Positions 45,155 to 56,365 of a stretch of 64,000 nt of DNA are shown here, piece after piece (within the stretch, counting starts at the first letter, position 1; every line of letters begins with the position of its first letter). The notes beneath the pieces were generated by a model, which was not told where the DNA came from, did not search any database, and worked only from the letters and a program-made list of their open reading frames with translations. Origin of the DNA: Trichosphaerium sp. ATCC 40318 (lineage: Eukaryota; Discosea; Flabellinia; Trichosidae). A program made the position numbers and the translations under genes. The stretch spans positions 248,001 to 312,000 of the forward strand of contig JALMLS010000075.1 in assembly GCA_038496445.1 (NCBI GenBank), given 5' to 3'.

Positions 45155-47647
45155 AGGATGTGAGGGGGCTTTATTTGAAAGCACTTTAGCGACAAATGCA
45201 CTTAGTTACAGGTACTACAGTCGCCATTGAGAGGCAGTACAACACTTGCAGTTGTACTAGGATGGATATCGGCATTACCTTTCCAACAGAAATTAAAGGA
45301 GTTGTAGATTTGTACTTCTGTGAAAGCCCAACCATCGTTAGCGAATACTCTCATCTCAACACCTTGAAGTGTCTTGTCGGTATTCTTTGCAGGTGCCATC
45401 ATGTAGAATAGATCGAGAGCGTCAGATTGAAACTCGTTGAGGCGGGGATCGACAATAGCATCGCTGTATGAAGAATTGGTTCCGTCAGTGTACACATATC
45501 GGTACTTGATTGGAGCATTTGTGCCACTGGATTGACCGTTGTCTGTCTTTGTCATTATCATTGTGTATTCGTTCACCACTTTCTCGTATGTGTCTCCAGA
45601 ACTGTGAGGGTTCGAACAGTTTGTCATGAAGAATAGGTTACACACACTGTTGGAGTAACTCGTGTAGTATCCACAGCGATCGTCTGCATTGCATAGTTGT
45701 TCACATTGAGTCTTCGTTACTGAGGTATCTGGAGGGAAGGAACATTCTCCTGAACCGCCAACCCAATCGCAGTGCGTTACTGTTGATCCAGGAACAGAAC
45801 CATTGCAGTACATAAATTGACCGGCATACATGTCTTTGCGACAGCCAGAACAAGTATTCTGAGCGTTGAGAATGGCTTTGTAGTTGAAGGCCAAGGCAAG
45901 TGAGATGCAGAGATAGAGTAGAATCGATGAATAGTTCATGATGAAAGGTACTTGTACGTTGAAGTAGAGTTGTTGTTTGTTGTTTGAAGGTTATTCGTAA
46001 ATGATGAGTCTTGACTTAAAGAGCGATTGCTAAGACATGTTAGCCTAAAACACGTGTGAACGGTAAACAAAAAGTGAAGCAAAAAGGCACCATGCTGCTA
46101 AAAAAAATACCAACAACAGTACAAACATATTTGGGATTAAAACTACGCGTTAACAGTAAACATTTATGAAAAAACCAGGAAATGAAAAAAAGAATACACG
46201 TGTTCGTCATGGTTATTGTGAACTGTGTTTTTTTGCCCTTTAAATAAACCAAGCGTTATTTAAACCTTAAAAATGAAGACTGGGGATTATTTTACATCAG
46301 TTCGGTTTGGTTTTGTTTTTATTGTTCAAAACGTTCACTGAACTATTATTTGTTTTGAAATAATTTCGCTCTTTTGCCGGCCCGTTCCACTTCTATGAAT
46401 AATGTGTTTCAGGTTTTGATATCCAAAGTTTGAGAAAGACGGAAATCTCAAAATAAACATTTCTTCAAAAACCACCTCTGTTTTTCGTCAAACTAAAAAA
46501 ATTCAGAAGGGTCTTCGTGCTACACTTTAACTTACAGTTTCTTGTTCAGTCTGGGTTCAATGTGCACAGAAACTTTGGTCTGCATCCTTAGGATCGCAGT
46601 ATTTTGGAAAGCGCTTGCCAAGGCATAGTGCTGTTTCTCGACAACAACTCCCAGTCTCAAAAGCTGCTTCCAGTATTCATCCAAATTTTCTTGATGAGAT
46701 TGCCTGCTACCATTTACAGAATGCCACGGTGTTTGTCGATTGCTCTGTGTACAATCTAAGTTGCAGTATTTGTAGGTATGTTTCAGAATGTTCTCATACG
46801 AGATTGTCTGCTCCATTAGCAAAACGCAGCTGGCGCTACCATTTATAGAACACCACAGGTGTTAGCCAAGTTGCCCTGTGTACAATCTAACTTGCAGTAT
46901 TTGTAGTTATGTTTTCAGAATGCTTGAAAGATACAAGTTCGCTCTCACTGTTACAAGACATGCTTTGATTTGCAGCATCAAATGAAGTACCATGCAGTTT
47001 TCGTAAAATTTAGTTTTTTTTTCCGACACTCTGAAGCTAGACCGCTGTAGTTGTGTAGTAGCTGTACCCCCAATAAACTTACTAATTCACGACACCAATC
47101 TGTGATTCATAGTGAGACTACAAACTAACAAAATCAAAATAGTCGCTTTCAATTGCTTGATGACACTTAACACAAGCGTCTCTTTAAACTTGCTTTTCTT
47201 TCCATCAGATACTAACAACAGTGCATGTTGATAGGTACAATGCACGCTAATACAACATAGTAATAGGTATCACAAAAGTGATCTCAACTACAACACTTTT
47301 TGATTGATTCACTCGCTGCCACATAGAGTTGATGCTACTGATCACCCTGTATGACATGTTTACATGTCGGTTTATCAATGTGTTATTTCTCAAGAAATCG
47401 CTTTACAAGTTTTATGGTCAGTCACGTGAACGCTTGTCATCTGAAAGCAGACTATTTTGTAGGTAGTTTGTTTTTTATTGTTGATTGCGTAGTACAGTAT
47501 TTCTTGTATTTGCAATAAAATATAAACACAGTGAAACGTACAACCTCATGGCTCTCACTATAGCTACGAAGATGTTCTCTTTCACACCGAAAATAATACT
47601 ACAAATTGTGAAGTTAGGATTTAATTTATTGAATTTATTTTCTCGCT
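45155..47647 (-). repeat. Right arm of the 2.5 kb inverted repeat
   Basis: Reverse complement of 22773-25281, including the secreted-protein gene, the two tandem units (now about 46690-46925) and the AT-rich outer part. Small indels distinguish the arms, for example one extra T in the CTTTCAAATAAAG stretch. The arms enclose about 19.9 kb. Confidence 0.85.
45202..45939 (-). CDS. Secreted cysteine-rich protein with PAN/apple-like N-terminal domain (copy 2)
   Basis: Intronless, 245 residues, paralogue of the gene at 24489. Same signal peptide (MNYSSILLYLCISLALAFN), and all cysteines of the PAN-like part are kept. Differences: one codon fewer before LNAQNTCSGC, CNGS for CDGS, SNPHSSGDTYEK for SNTHSQASGDTYEK, FNFCWKGNADIHP for FHFCWKGTADIHP, and final CSTCN for CSACS. 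Changes include in-frame indels and mostly conservative codons, which suggests both copies are still under selection. The two genes point towards each other across the 20 kb interior. Confidence 0.7.
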   Translation of the reverse strand: MNYSSILLYLCISLALAFNYKAILNAQNTCSGCRKDMYAGQFMYCNGSVPGSTVTHCDWVGGSGECSFPPDTSVTKTQCEQLCNADDRCGYYTSYSNSVCNLFFMTNCSNPHSSGDTYEKVVNEYTMIMTKTDNGQSSGTNAPIKYRYVYTDGTNSSYSDAIVDPRLNEFQSDALDLFYMMAPAKNTDKTLQGVEMRVFANDGWAFTEVQIYNSFNFCWKGNADIHPSTTASVVLPLNGDCSTCN

Positions 47648-48174
47648 CTCGGTTTATCTTGTAACCTAAAAAAGGCGCTTATGGACAGTCAGAGAACTAA
47701 TGAACGCAAAGGGACAATGCGGCATCATCGGATTGTAATTGGTCGTTTGGTGGCGGTCAACAATACGGCTCCAGACAAGCGCTTGGTACACTTGCTCTAC
47801 TTTTTGAATCAGCTTCAACGTGATATACAGTGTTCACAGTTACAATAGTGCCAGAGCTCAATAATTCAACCTTATACGACCAAGATGTTCTATTTACTGG
47901 AGCTATGAAAGAAAATAGTGAGTAGTCTGCTATTCCTAGTGGTAGAAGAAGGTCACGTTGCTTACCTAATGTGCGACGAACCCAACCACTATTGGTTCTA
48001 TATCTTTGATTCTACCTAAGATCCTGACGCTAACAATAGGTACGACACCTCAACAATGTGATGGAGCATGTAGAAAAGAGTGGTAGGTTTCTGGAAGAGA
48101 AGATACTGATTAACTTCGCAAAGTAATGTTGTAGCTCAAAGTGTTTCTGTGATGTACCTTGACGCGTTATAGCT

Positions 48175-48934
48175 ATTGTCCGTATCATTCAAGTTTGCGA
48201 CAGGTTTGGCAGAAGTATCAAAGTGTAAGATCTTGTAAGTTCTGCTAGTTCTTGCAGGTTCTGTCAGATTTTGTCAGTTTTGATAGTTCTTGCAAGAACT
48301 GACAGCTTTGATAACAACTTAGCGGAACCAGTGCAATGTGAATGCATCACATTCTACAACTCATGACAATGTACCGTGCTTGCCGCACTTATGTACAATA
48401 AGGCAAGACGAAAAAGCAATGTGCCAAAAGTCATATCATTAATAATGATTTACTGTTAACTTACTAGCACCAGGCTTGAATTCTGGAACCTATTCAGGCG
48501 TAAAGAGGAGTATTAACCGCGAGAAAACGTTAGAACCTCAAAGAAAATTTCAAGCGCTTCCAAAGTATCTTGGGCTGAGCGTACGGTATTAACATAGCGT
48601 AATAATCTTTTTTAGAGTATAGGAGACAACTGTTGGATCTCATAGGTAATCAGAGACGTTAACAGAACTACACTAATGTACCAAATAAAATAATGGTTAA
48701 AAACACGTGGTCACAATAATATGTATGCGTTGTAGACGTGGATTTAGTTTTTTACCAGAACTGACAAGATCCGTCAGATCTTGTAGATTTTAGCAGATCT
48801 TGCAAGAACTAACAAGATCTTGTAAGAACTAACAGAAGTTGCAAGATCTGTCAGATCTGACTAAACACGAAAACCAAAAGTCACAATTAGCAAAAAGCTG
48901 CACAGATTAGCAAACTTGAATGATACGGACAATA
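48175..48934. mobile_element. MITE-like element with 24-bp terminal inverted repeats and internal palindromes
   Basis: ATTGTCCGTATCATTCAAGT at 48175 continues to TTTGC at 48198, and its exact reverse complement ends the element at 48911-48934. Inside each end lies a cluster of short palindromic motifs built from AGTTCTTGCAAGAACT (perfect at 48285-48300), AGATCTTGCAAGAACT and GATCTGTCAGATC. The 760-bp element has no coding frame of note. Structure fits a non-autonomous DNA transposon. No clear target-site duplication is seen (flanks ...TTATAGCT and ACGTCAGT...), so the true ends may differ by a few bases. Confidence 0.65.
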
Positions 48935-49089
48935 CGTCAGTGCTACTTAATAAGCAGTTCTTTTAACCTATATCTACAACGTACATAACAGTTTCTACTC
49001 GTGGAAAGTAATAAAAGTGCTTTGGAGACAAGTAAAAAAAAAGTGGCAACCTCAAGATGCGAATTGTGTTTTTCATCAACTTAAAAATT

Positions 49090-49295
49090 GATTCAAAAGG
49101 TTTTCGTGTTACACTTTTACTTACATTTTCTTTTGCTCAGTCTGGTTCAATGTGCACAGAAACTTTCATCTTCATCCTTAGGATCTCAGTATTTTGGAAG
49201 CGCTTGCCAAGGCATAGTGCTGTTTCTAACCCACAACAACTCCCAGCTGTTCATCAAATTTTCTTATGAGATTGCCTGCTAACATTACAGAACGC
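49090..49295 (+). repeat. Truncated third copy of part of the inverted repeat
   Basis: About 200 bases (CTTACATTTTCTTTTGCTCA to CCTGCTAACATTACAGAACG) match right-arm positions of about 46520-46725 with several deletions and substitutions. The copy is more diverged than the two arms are from each other. It ends shortly before the F-box gene and carries no gene. Confidence 0.7.
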
Positions 49296-49386
49296 GACTG
49301 ATATTCCAACTGCATGTTGCTGCAGGTTCAGGTTACAGGACTTAGTTGGTCGACTGTTAAGTCTCCAATTGAACGTGTAACACACA

Positions 49387-50822
49387 ATGGACAACCTCCC
49401 CGTAGAGTTGATTTTAACAATCCTTGATTTCATTACGATACCCTCAAATCTCCAAACTACGAAAAAAACCAGCAGATTATTCGAATCGCTTACAAAAGAG
49501 ACTAAACTGTACAAAGTGCGATTTTTTATATCTAATATCACGTTTTAACCATTTTAGAGTCTTTCTGCCGTTTATACAGTTAAAGCCGTGACAGGCAGCC
49601 ATGAAAAAGGTCTCATCGATGGCAAGTATCTCTTTCCACGTATCAAAGCTTTTTAAACAAACAACCTAGGAGACGCGAAAACTGCCCGTTTTATGATGCA
49701 CGAGGCATAGCGTTTGACAAGCAAGGCGATGTACGCGTTTACTTGTAACATAGTGATAATCAGGCAAAATATTTATTTAGATTGTTTTAGATGATATAAT
49801 TACTGACAATTCAAATCATCTACTAAGAAAGTTGTGTATGTTTACAGGGATTGTAAGCACTGTTGAGTGTACAAAGAGTAAAGTGGAATTTCCACATGAT
49901 GTAGCAGTTGATAGTGATGGTAACATCTTAATTGCAGATGCTTCACATAGTGCACGTGTTTATTTTTTTTCCTTTTTTTTCTATTTTTTTTTTGTCTCTA
50001 CTCATTCCCATGAGACACTGTCTTCACATGTAAAACTAAAATGGTATTTGGTAATGTGTTGGCTTTAAAATTTTACTTTTAATGGTGGTTGTGCTGTTGC
50101 ACAATACATTTACTAGCGCATGAAAAAGAATGTGGCTCGTCTTGTTTAACTTGGCCCCACACCAATCCAAGCATATTTTTTGGACTTGTGGTATACACAG
50201 TTGATATTAATACTTTCTTTAGCGTATTATGTACATTGAAGCTGCTACTGGAGAGTTAAAGTTGTTACATAAGGAAAGACAAGGTGGTTGGCTTAGAAGT
50301 GTTGCTATTTCTCCTGAAGGGTATATTTGTTATGCAAACAGCACTAGAAACTGGGTACGCGTTAGTTGTGGTATATCAAGTGCATCAACACGAAATCCGC
50401 CACCTTTGGGGCAAATTGAGTTAGCAAATGCAAGGAATGTTGTGACAGACGATAACGGAAATATCTATGTTTCAAACTTTGATACTTTGGGTGTTGTCCC
50501 TCACAATGATAAACTACGTTTATATCCATTTAAGCTAGATACCTTAAGTCGATTATGCTATGTCAATGGTAAGACGAAAACCTAAATTAAATCAAATATT
50601 TTGTACTGTGATTACTTGTTCTAATTTTTTTTCATTGAAGGAAGTTTGATTTTTGGCAGTAGTAATAGGATGTACAGACTGTTTGTTGAAAATGAGGAGC
50701 TGATTGAAATAAACCTAGAAAACATAAACAATATGGTGAACATTAACAGTATTGTATATCACGACAAGATGCTGTACTTTTCGCATGACAACAGAATAAG
50801 CAAAATAGATATTATTTTGTAA
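49387..50822 (+). CDS. F-box protein with NHL-type beta-propeller repeats
   Basis: ATG 49387 opens an F-box (MDNLPVELILTILDFITIPS, then NLQTTKKTSRLFESLTKET). NHL repeats follow: VTGSHEKGLIDG..GDAKTARF, DARGIAFDKQGD, then ITDNSNHLLRKL, VEFPHDVAVDSDGNILIADA, SVAISPEGYICYANSTRN, IELANARNVVTDDNGNIYVS, and a final SIVYHDKMLYFSHDNRISKI. F-box proteins recruit substrates to SCF ubiquitin ligases, and the propeller would be the substrate-binding part. One base is missing from a clean NHL reading at the T-run 49689-49692 (GDAKTARF then YDARGIAF in another frame). The intron after LIDG appears to use a GC donor (GCAAGT). Frame break and donor leave function uncertain. Confidence 0.65.
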
Positions 50823-51236
50823 AGCAAAAATTATGCGTAACCTTATGAAATAAAATTTATGCTCTGTTGCAAAGCATCGGTATCCATTATAGTAGATTGG
50901 TTATGCCTTGGTTGTCTATTGGACGAAATTTACACCCGATTCGTCTTTATGTGTATGAAAAGTAAGTTGTTTATTGCTATGAATATCACAAATTAAAGCT
51001 ATCATTTTCAAGTACTCGAGACATACCCATTCTAGTTAGCCATTATGTTCCTATCACTATGAAACACCTTATCTTAAACCGGTCATCGATATTGTTAGAC
51101 ATCCAAATAACTGTCAGTAGACTTGTCACCTAATTGTGCACGCACTCAGTCGCCATAAAAAGTCATAATAATCGTTTGCTCGCTTTGTCAGTACATGACC
51201 ACAAACATTCCACTGTTTGTAAATACAATATTTATT
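50823..51236. other. Intergenic, nothing recognised
   Basis: Separates the F-box/NHL gene and gene D, which converge here. No gene seen. An AATAAA on the minus strand overlaps the gene D stop codon. Confidence 0.4.
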
Positions 51237-52752
51237 CTAAGGTAGTACAGTGATTACATCTGCTTGCTTGATGATACGTTGAGTAATACCACATTGTAGT
51301 CCTGGACGCATGAGAAGCTTTACAATAGGTACAATCGCATTTTGACGAGATTGGTGAGATGCTGGATTGTATTGTTCTTTCGGTCTTGGACGAAAGTACT
51401 TGATTTTCGGATTCAGTTTACTTTCCATTGTATGTAGCAATGATACTGCCTGCGAAGAAATATTGCTTATTGTCAATTCCATGTTTTCGTCTGTTTAAAA
51501 ATTAATATCATTACATTGAATAGTGGCTTCGTACCTTTCTCAATCTGGTATGTAGTAAGAACTTTTGATACTGATGCATAGACAAGTAAAGATATGTACT
51601 GGTGCCTGTTAAGAAACTGTTAAGAAAGTAAGAGATAAAAAGCAGACTGATAAGCGTACTTTCGAGGATCATCTAGCTCTTCAAGTTTAAAAGGTATCTT
51701 ATTATTGAGCGAAAATGTTTGCCAATTAATAGCAAGAACGTCAAACAATGCTGAGTAAAAAGAATCACTCTTGTCAGTAGGTAAGTGAGCTGAACCCCTA
51801 AATAAAAGGTTAAAAACGTGTTAGAGGTTTACTCACGTGGCATCCAGAAACAGATTAGTAACATTGTCTACAAACAATTCATAGTCATGCAAAAAGTCTC
51901 TGACGCTATCGTCGTATTGTGTTCCCGATAGCTTGATCATAAAGCGTTTGTGTTCCTCTTTTTTTTTCTCTAAGGCATCGTAGAACTTACGTTGCACAGT
52001 TTGAAGCGCATTCTCATGATACTCCTTGTTTTTCTTGAGCTCTTCTTTCAAACACGTGATTTTTTCTTCAGCTTCTGTTTTCGCTTTTCTTTCCTTGTTG
52101 ATAGCTTCAGTACGTACGCGTTGAAGATCTTTAGAGTGACGATATTTAATTGTAATCAACTCTTCTCTCAGAGACTTGACGTGAGTGCTTCTCGGTTTTT
52201 CCTTTGCAATTCTCTTTTCTCTTTGGCCTGCTTCGCTTTTAGTTTTTTGAAACCTTCCTTTGCTTGTTTACGCTGATTCAGTCTGTTGTCTTTCTCTTCT
52301 TTCAATTGTTGTTTAAGTTCTTCAATTGTAGCGCCTACAGTTTTCTCCAGGGTGCTTTTGATATCCAGTTCTTTGTTCAACGCCTTGTTTTCTTCTTTGG
52401 CTACACGTAAAAGAGTGTTTAAATCCTCCTGCTCGCTTACAAGCGAAAATATTAGGCGAGTTTTTTCTTGGAGCAAAGATTTTTCTTCTTTCGGTACTCG
52501 TATATCTCCAACTTGTACGGAGGCTGCACGGGCACGTTTTTGAACTATTACTGATCCCCAAACCTCGGTAACTTGTTTATCAGTTGAAAAAAATCGATCA
52601 GATGGCTTTGATTGTCCAAATATGGTGTAGTTTGGCGCAGGGGTAATGTTGATGCTTTTTGAGGTGTTTGTCCTGGTTTGTGCTAGATAGACTGAAAGAG
52701 CCTTTTTAACAATTGATTTAGCGAAGCGTTGGCTATATTCATACTTTTCCAT
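51237..52752 (-). CDS. Gene D: coiled-coil family protein with a one-base frame break
   Basis: Start ATG 52752 (MEKYEYSQRFAKSIVKKALS). The N-terminal domain (INITPAPNYTIFGQSKPSD, then VTEVWGSV) pairs with gene C. The coiled coil reads EENKALNKELDIKSTLEKTV and later VKSLREELITIKYRHSKDL. Between them the frame shifts by one base near the A-run at 52196-52200, so a literal reading stops at a TGA soon after. No GT-AG intron fits. After the break the family blocks are intact: EEHKRFMIKLSGTQYDD, INWQTFSLNNKIPFKLEEL, ISSQAVSLLHTMESKLN, ITQRIIKQADVITVLP. Downstream conservation argues for a recent lesion or an assembly error rather than an old pseudogene. Divergent from Hsp70-3. Confidence 0.75.
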
Positions 52753-52791
52753 GGCGTTTGTTTTCAAAAAAAAAAAAGAAGAATCTACTTG

Positions 52792-52802
52792 TCTCTGAGA
52801 CG
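52792..52802. promoter_or_regulatory. Palindromic element before gene D (partial match)
   Basis: TCTCTGAGACG matches nine of eleven positions of the family element. It lies 39 bases before the gene D start, in the 305-bp divergent gap shared with Hsp70-3. Confidence 0.55.
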
Positions 52803-52923
52803 TTTTCTTCACTGAACTTTGATGTTACAGTACACCTTTTCTAAACCGATAAATAATTCGTTTCGGTTTACATAAAATGGTACATTGTAGATTCTTGCAT
52901 AGATAACTGTTCCCAACATATAA

Positions 52924-52934
52924 TCTCTGAGAGA
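52924..52934. promoter_or_regulatory. Palindromic element before Hsp70-3
   Basis: A perfect TCTCTGAGAGA followed by TAATACC, 123 bases before the Hsp70-3 start codon. This is the only copy in the set at a larger distance. Confidence 0.7.
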
Positions 52935-53057
52935 TAATACCTTAAAAAAGCTATGTACTCTCTCCCAGTCTATTTTGAAGCAACTGTACTATAACATGAC
53001 TGAACCAAAAAAGGTTGTAAGACTTAACAACTGATATTAATCTACCAAATATTACAA

Positions 53058-55983
53058 ATGGCAACTGCTACTCCGGCTATAAAGCCCCGTGAACGTATTG
53101 TCGTAGCTGTAGACTTTGGTACTTCGTTTAGTGGGTTCGCATACTTTAAACCTGGGCATGATACCAAACCGATTAAAAAAGACAATTGGGACTGTCAACC
53201 AACACCATACGTAAAGACCCTCTCAGAGATACTTTACGATGAGGGTGGAAAAATTGTTTCTTGGGGATACGAAGCTAGATCTGACTCTCTTATAGTCCCA
53301 AATACGTTTTTATACAGGTACTGAACTACATAACAAGAATACCCCTTCTTCCAGAGAAATCTCTGTTAATTGCTACCTAGGCACTTTAAGATGGGAATTT
53401 ACGAAAAAACGAACCCTACTGGCATGGTCTATGATGCTACAAACACTCGTAAGTTGTCTACCTTTGATTCGAATTTATGTGTACATCTTTTCAAGGATTA
53501 ACTTTTGATTTAGAACAGAAAAAGGCTATTGATGTGATTGTAGACTACCTCAAGTTGCTTGTACAAGACTTAGAGTCTGAATGGGATAACGCATATGGTG
53601 TTGGGCAATGGGACTTTATAATCCAATGGTGTCTAACAATTCCAGCTATTTGGAGTGATGCCGAAAAAGCGGCAATGATAGAAGCTGCAAAGGTACCTAA
53701 AAGCAACTACCCATTCTGTCACGTGCTAATTGTCTTGGAGGCTGTTGGCATGATATGTGATTCTAACGGTGGTATGAGTAACTTTAGGTTTGCTCTAGAG
53801 CCTGAAGCTGCAGCTGGGTATTGTATCGACATGCGCGAGAGACAAGGACGAAAACTGCGAAACAATGAAACTCTTCTCGTTTTAGATGCTGGTGGAGGAA
53901 CAGTCGATTTGGCTGCTCATAGGTAAGCGGTAGTTACTGTCGGTGTGATACTGATATTCCAATGTAGGTTGGTACAAAACCAACTTGTTGAACTCACTGT
54001 TGGAACCGGTGGTCATTTTGGAGGCTCCAAAATCGATGAAGCGTTCGAACTATTTCTGTCTGACACCTTTGGTGAACCATTGATCAAACAATTCAAGGAG
54101 GACCAACCTGAGGCGTGGCTATCATTTTTAGCGAGCTGGCAAAAGGCTAAAATACGCGTAAAAGATGAATCAAAAAGGATAATCATTAACGTAAGTGAAT
54201 TTTCGGAAAATCTTTCAACATGTAAGTTTTTTTTTAGGTTCCGCCTGCAATGTTCGCTTTGTTGAGTAAGCTTGAGAAGAGTAGTGTATTTGACAAATCT
54301 TCTCGTTCTGTTATCATTCCTAAAGCGAGTGTATTGTTTAAAAGCACTCTAGACAACATCGAAAAGTTGGTTGAAGAGCAATGTAAAGCTATGAAAGAGA
54401 AAACTGGAAATAACTTCGATTACATCTTCATTGTCGGCGGTTTCGGGTCTTCTGTTCTTCTGCAGAACGTAATTAAATCCAAGTTTTGTTCACGTATCAA
54501 TAAGGCAATTGTTGTTCCGAGATACCCTGGCGAAGCTACACTCGATGGTGCAGTGTTAATTGGTAATCACATTTTTTTAATTGTTGCTCGGCTTTGTTAC
54601 TGACCTTTATACCAGGAGCGGATAAGTCGATTATTGCAGCACGTATTATGCGGTACACCTATGGAGTAGAATACACACGTAGTTTTGATGTTTCGAGCGA
54701 TGATATAGCGAGGAAGAAACGCTTTCCAGGCCGTAGTGAAGATGTTTGTGTACGCTGTTTTGATACTTTTGTAAAGTATCAAGATGAAGTCCACGTGGAT
54801 AATGTGATCAAACGGAAGTATCAAGCGGTTTCCCCAAAGCAAGGCATCATTCAAATCAACTTCTTCAAGTCATTTAGCAAATCAGTTAAGTACGTTGATG
54901 CTGGAGAATGTGTTAAGCTCGGTGCTATATCTGTCGATATTAAGAGTACTATTGGGCAAGAAAACCGAGAAGTTGAAGTCCAAATGTCGTTTGGAAGAGA
55001 GCTCATAACTATTACTGCTGTAGATATCAATACCAAAAAAGAATATGATGCGAGTATAAAGTACTCAAGTGCGTCAACATGCACAGAAAACACACGTGTC
55101 GCTTTGTTTTTTGATGTTGTTTATAGCGAGTCTCTTTGAAACAGGTGAATTAGAAGAACCGGAAAACAAGGCTATATCTTTAGACGTATGTTTTGTTATT
55201 GACGTTACCGGTAGCATGGGAAGATATATTGATGGTGTAAAGAAAAATGTTCCGATAATCGTTAAAAACATAGTTGAAGCATGCTCTTGCTTTGGTCATT
55301 CTGCTACAATTCGAATGGCTCTTGCTATGTACCGAGATTTTGTAGATGGTGCTGATAGACTCTCAGGAATTGATTTCTGTCAGTATAGTCCCGACAAGAA
55401 TGAAGACGAATTGAAAAAGGTAGTAGTTGTTGATTCATTCATTCTCACAATATTGTAAAGGTTATTTCGAAGTTGAAACATACCTTCGCTGAAGGCGGTG
55501 GCTCTCCTCCTGAAGAAGATGTGATTGGTGGTTTAGACTACGCCCTATCTTATTCATGGACAGCTGACAAGAAAGTGATGTTTCTCATTGGTGACGCACC
55601 TTGTCATAATCCAAAGGTTAGTATAAACCAGTAAGAAAGAAACCTAATGCTCTTTATAAGTACTCTGGGAGGACATCCGGAGATACGCATCCTGATGCCT
55701 ATACCACTGGGTTTGTTAATCCAGAAAATGTTTTGTCGCACATTAGAAATCAAGGTACATATGACTATCCTTTTTGTCTTAACTTTCGATAGAAATTGAG
55801 CTATTCTTCATAAAGTTGAATGAGTCTACCAACTACATGATAAACTACTTTAAGGGTATTTATGATACAGACGAGCGTAAATTAGAAACCATGAATATGG
55901 TCAATGCCACAAGCAGTGTCGAGATTAATAGGCTGCTTGGTGAACACGTGACAGCAACACTGGTTGCAACTCTGTTTAAATAG
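53058..55983 (+). CDS. HSPA12-like Hsp70 fused to a C-terminal vWA domain (Hsp70-3)
   Basis: The Hsp70 part is a close paralogue of Hsp70-1: IVVAVDFGTSFSGFAYF, QWCLTIPAIWSDAEKAAM, ETLLVLDAGGGTVDLAAHR, YIFIVGGFGSSVLLQNVI, then ARIMRYTYGVEYTRSF to EYDASIKYSS. An intron with donor GTGCGT joins in phase 1 to ELEEPENKAISLDVCFVIDV, with TGSMGRYIDG as a metal-ion (MIDAS-like DxTGS) loop. Further vWA exons read TIRMALAMYRDFVDGADR, VISKLKHTFAEGGGSPPEED, YALSYSWTADKKVMFLIGDA and TGFVNPENVLSHIRNQ, ending VTATLVATLFK. This vWA type resembles the one found in amoebozoan vWA-alpha-kinase proteins, but no kinase domain follows. Roughly 850-880 residues. The fusion is in frame through consistent splice phases. 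Confidence 0.85.
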
Positions 55984-56365
55984 TAGCCAGCTCAACTAAT
56001 TACAAATAAATCCCACACTGAAAGTAAGACCTTTGTTGTATTAAGCTGTAGTATTATACGTCTGTAAAACATGTGGGACATATTGATTGTGTTGCTCTTT
56101 GTAACGAGTATAAACAGAATAAAATTATACTTGACAGCAACATGATCTTGTTTTTGTATTATACAATAACTTGTGATAATCGTCTTACACAACTGTTGTC
56201 TAGCAATAAACGCTTGGCGGTGGAACCAAAAGCCAACAATATTTCACTTGAAATCCATTTGTACTACACAACAACTCATTCTTTTCGTCAAGGCATAACA
56301 ACTCAATAGTAATTTTCGGCTTTATTCTTTTGGAGCATTTTCGTCGAATGGTTAATTAAGTACAC
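55984..56365. other. Intergenic between convergent Hsp70-3 and gene E
   Basis: No gene supported. Short frames only. Confidence 0.4.

Noticed and set aside
48236-48860. CRISPR-like short repeats
   Set aside because: The repeats are degenerate palindromes without regular spacers. They sit inside a transposon-like element in a eukaryotic genome.
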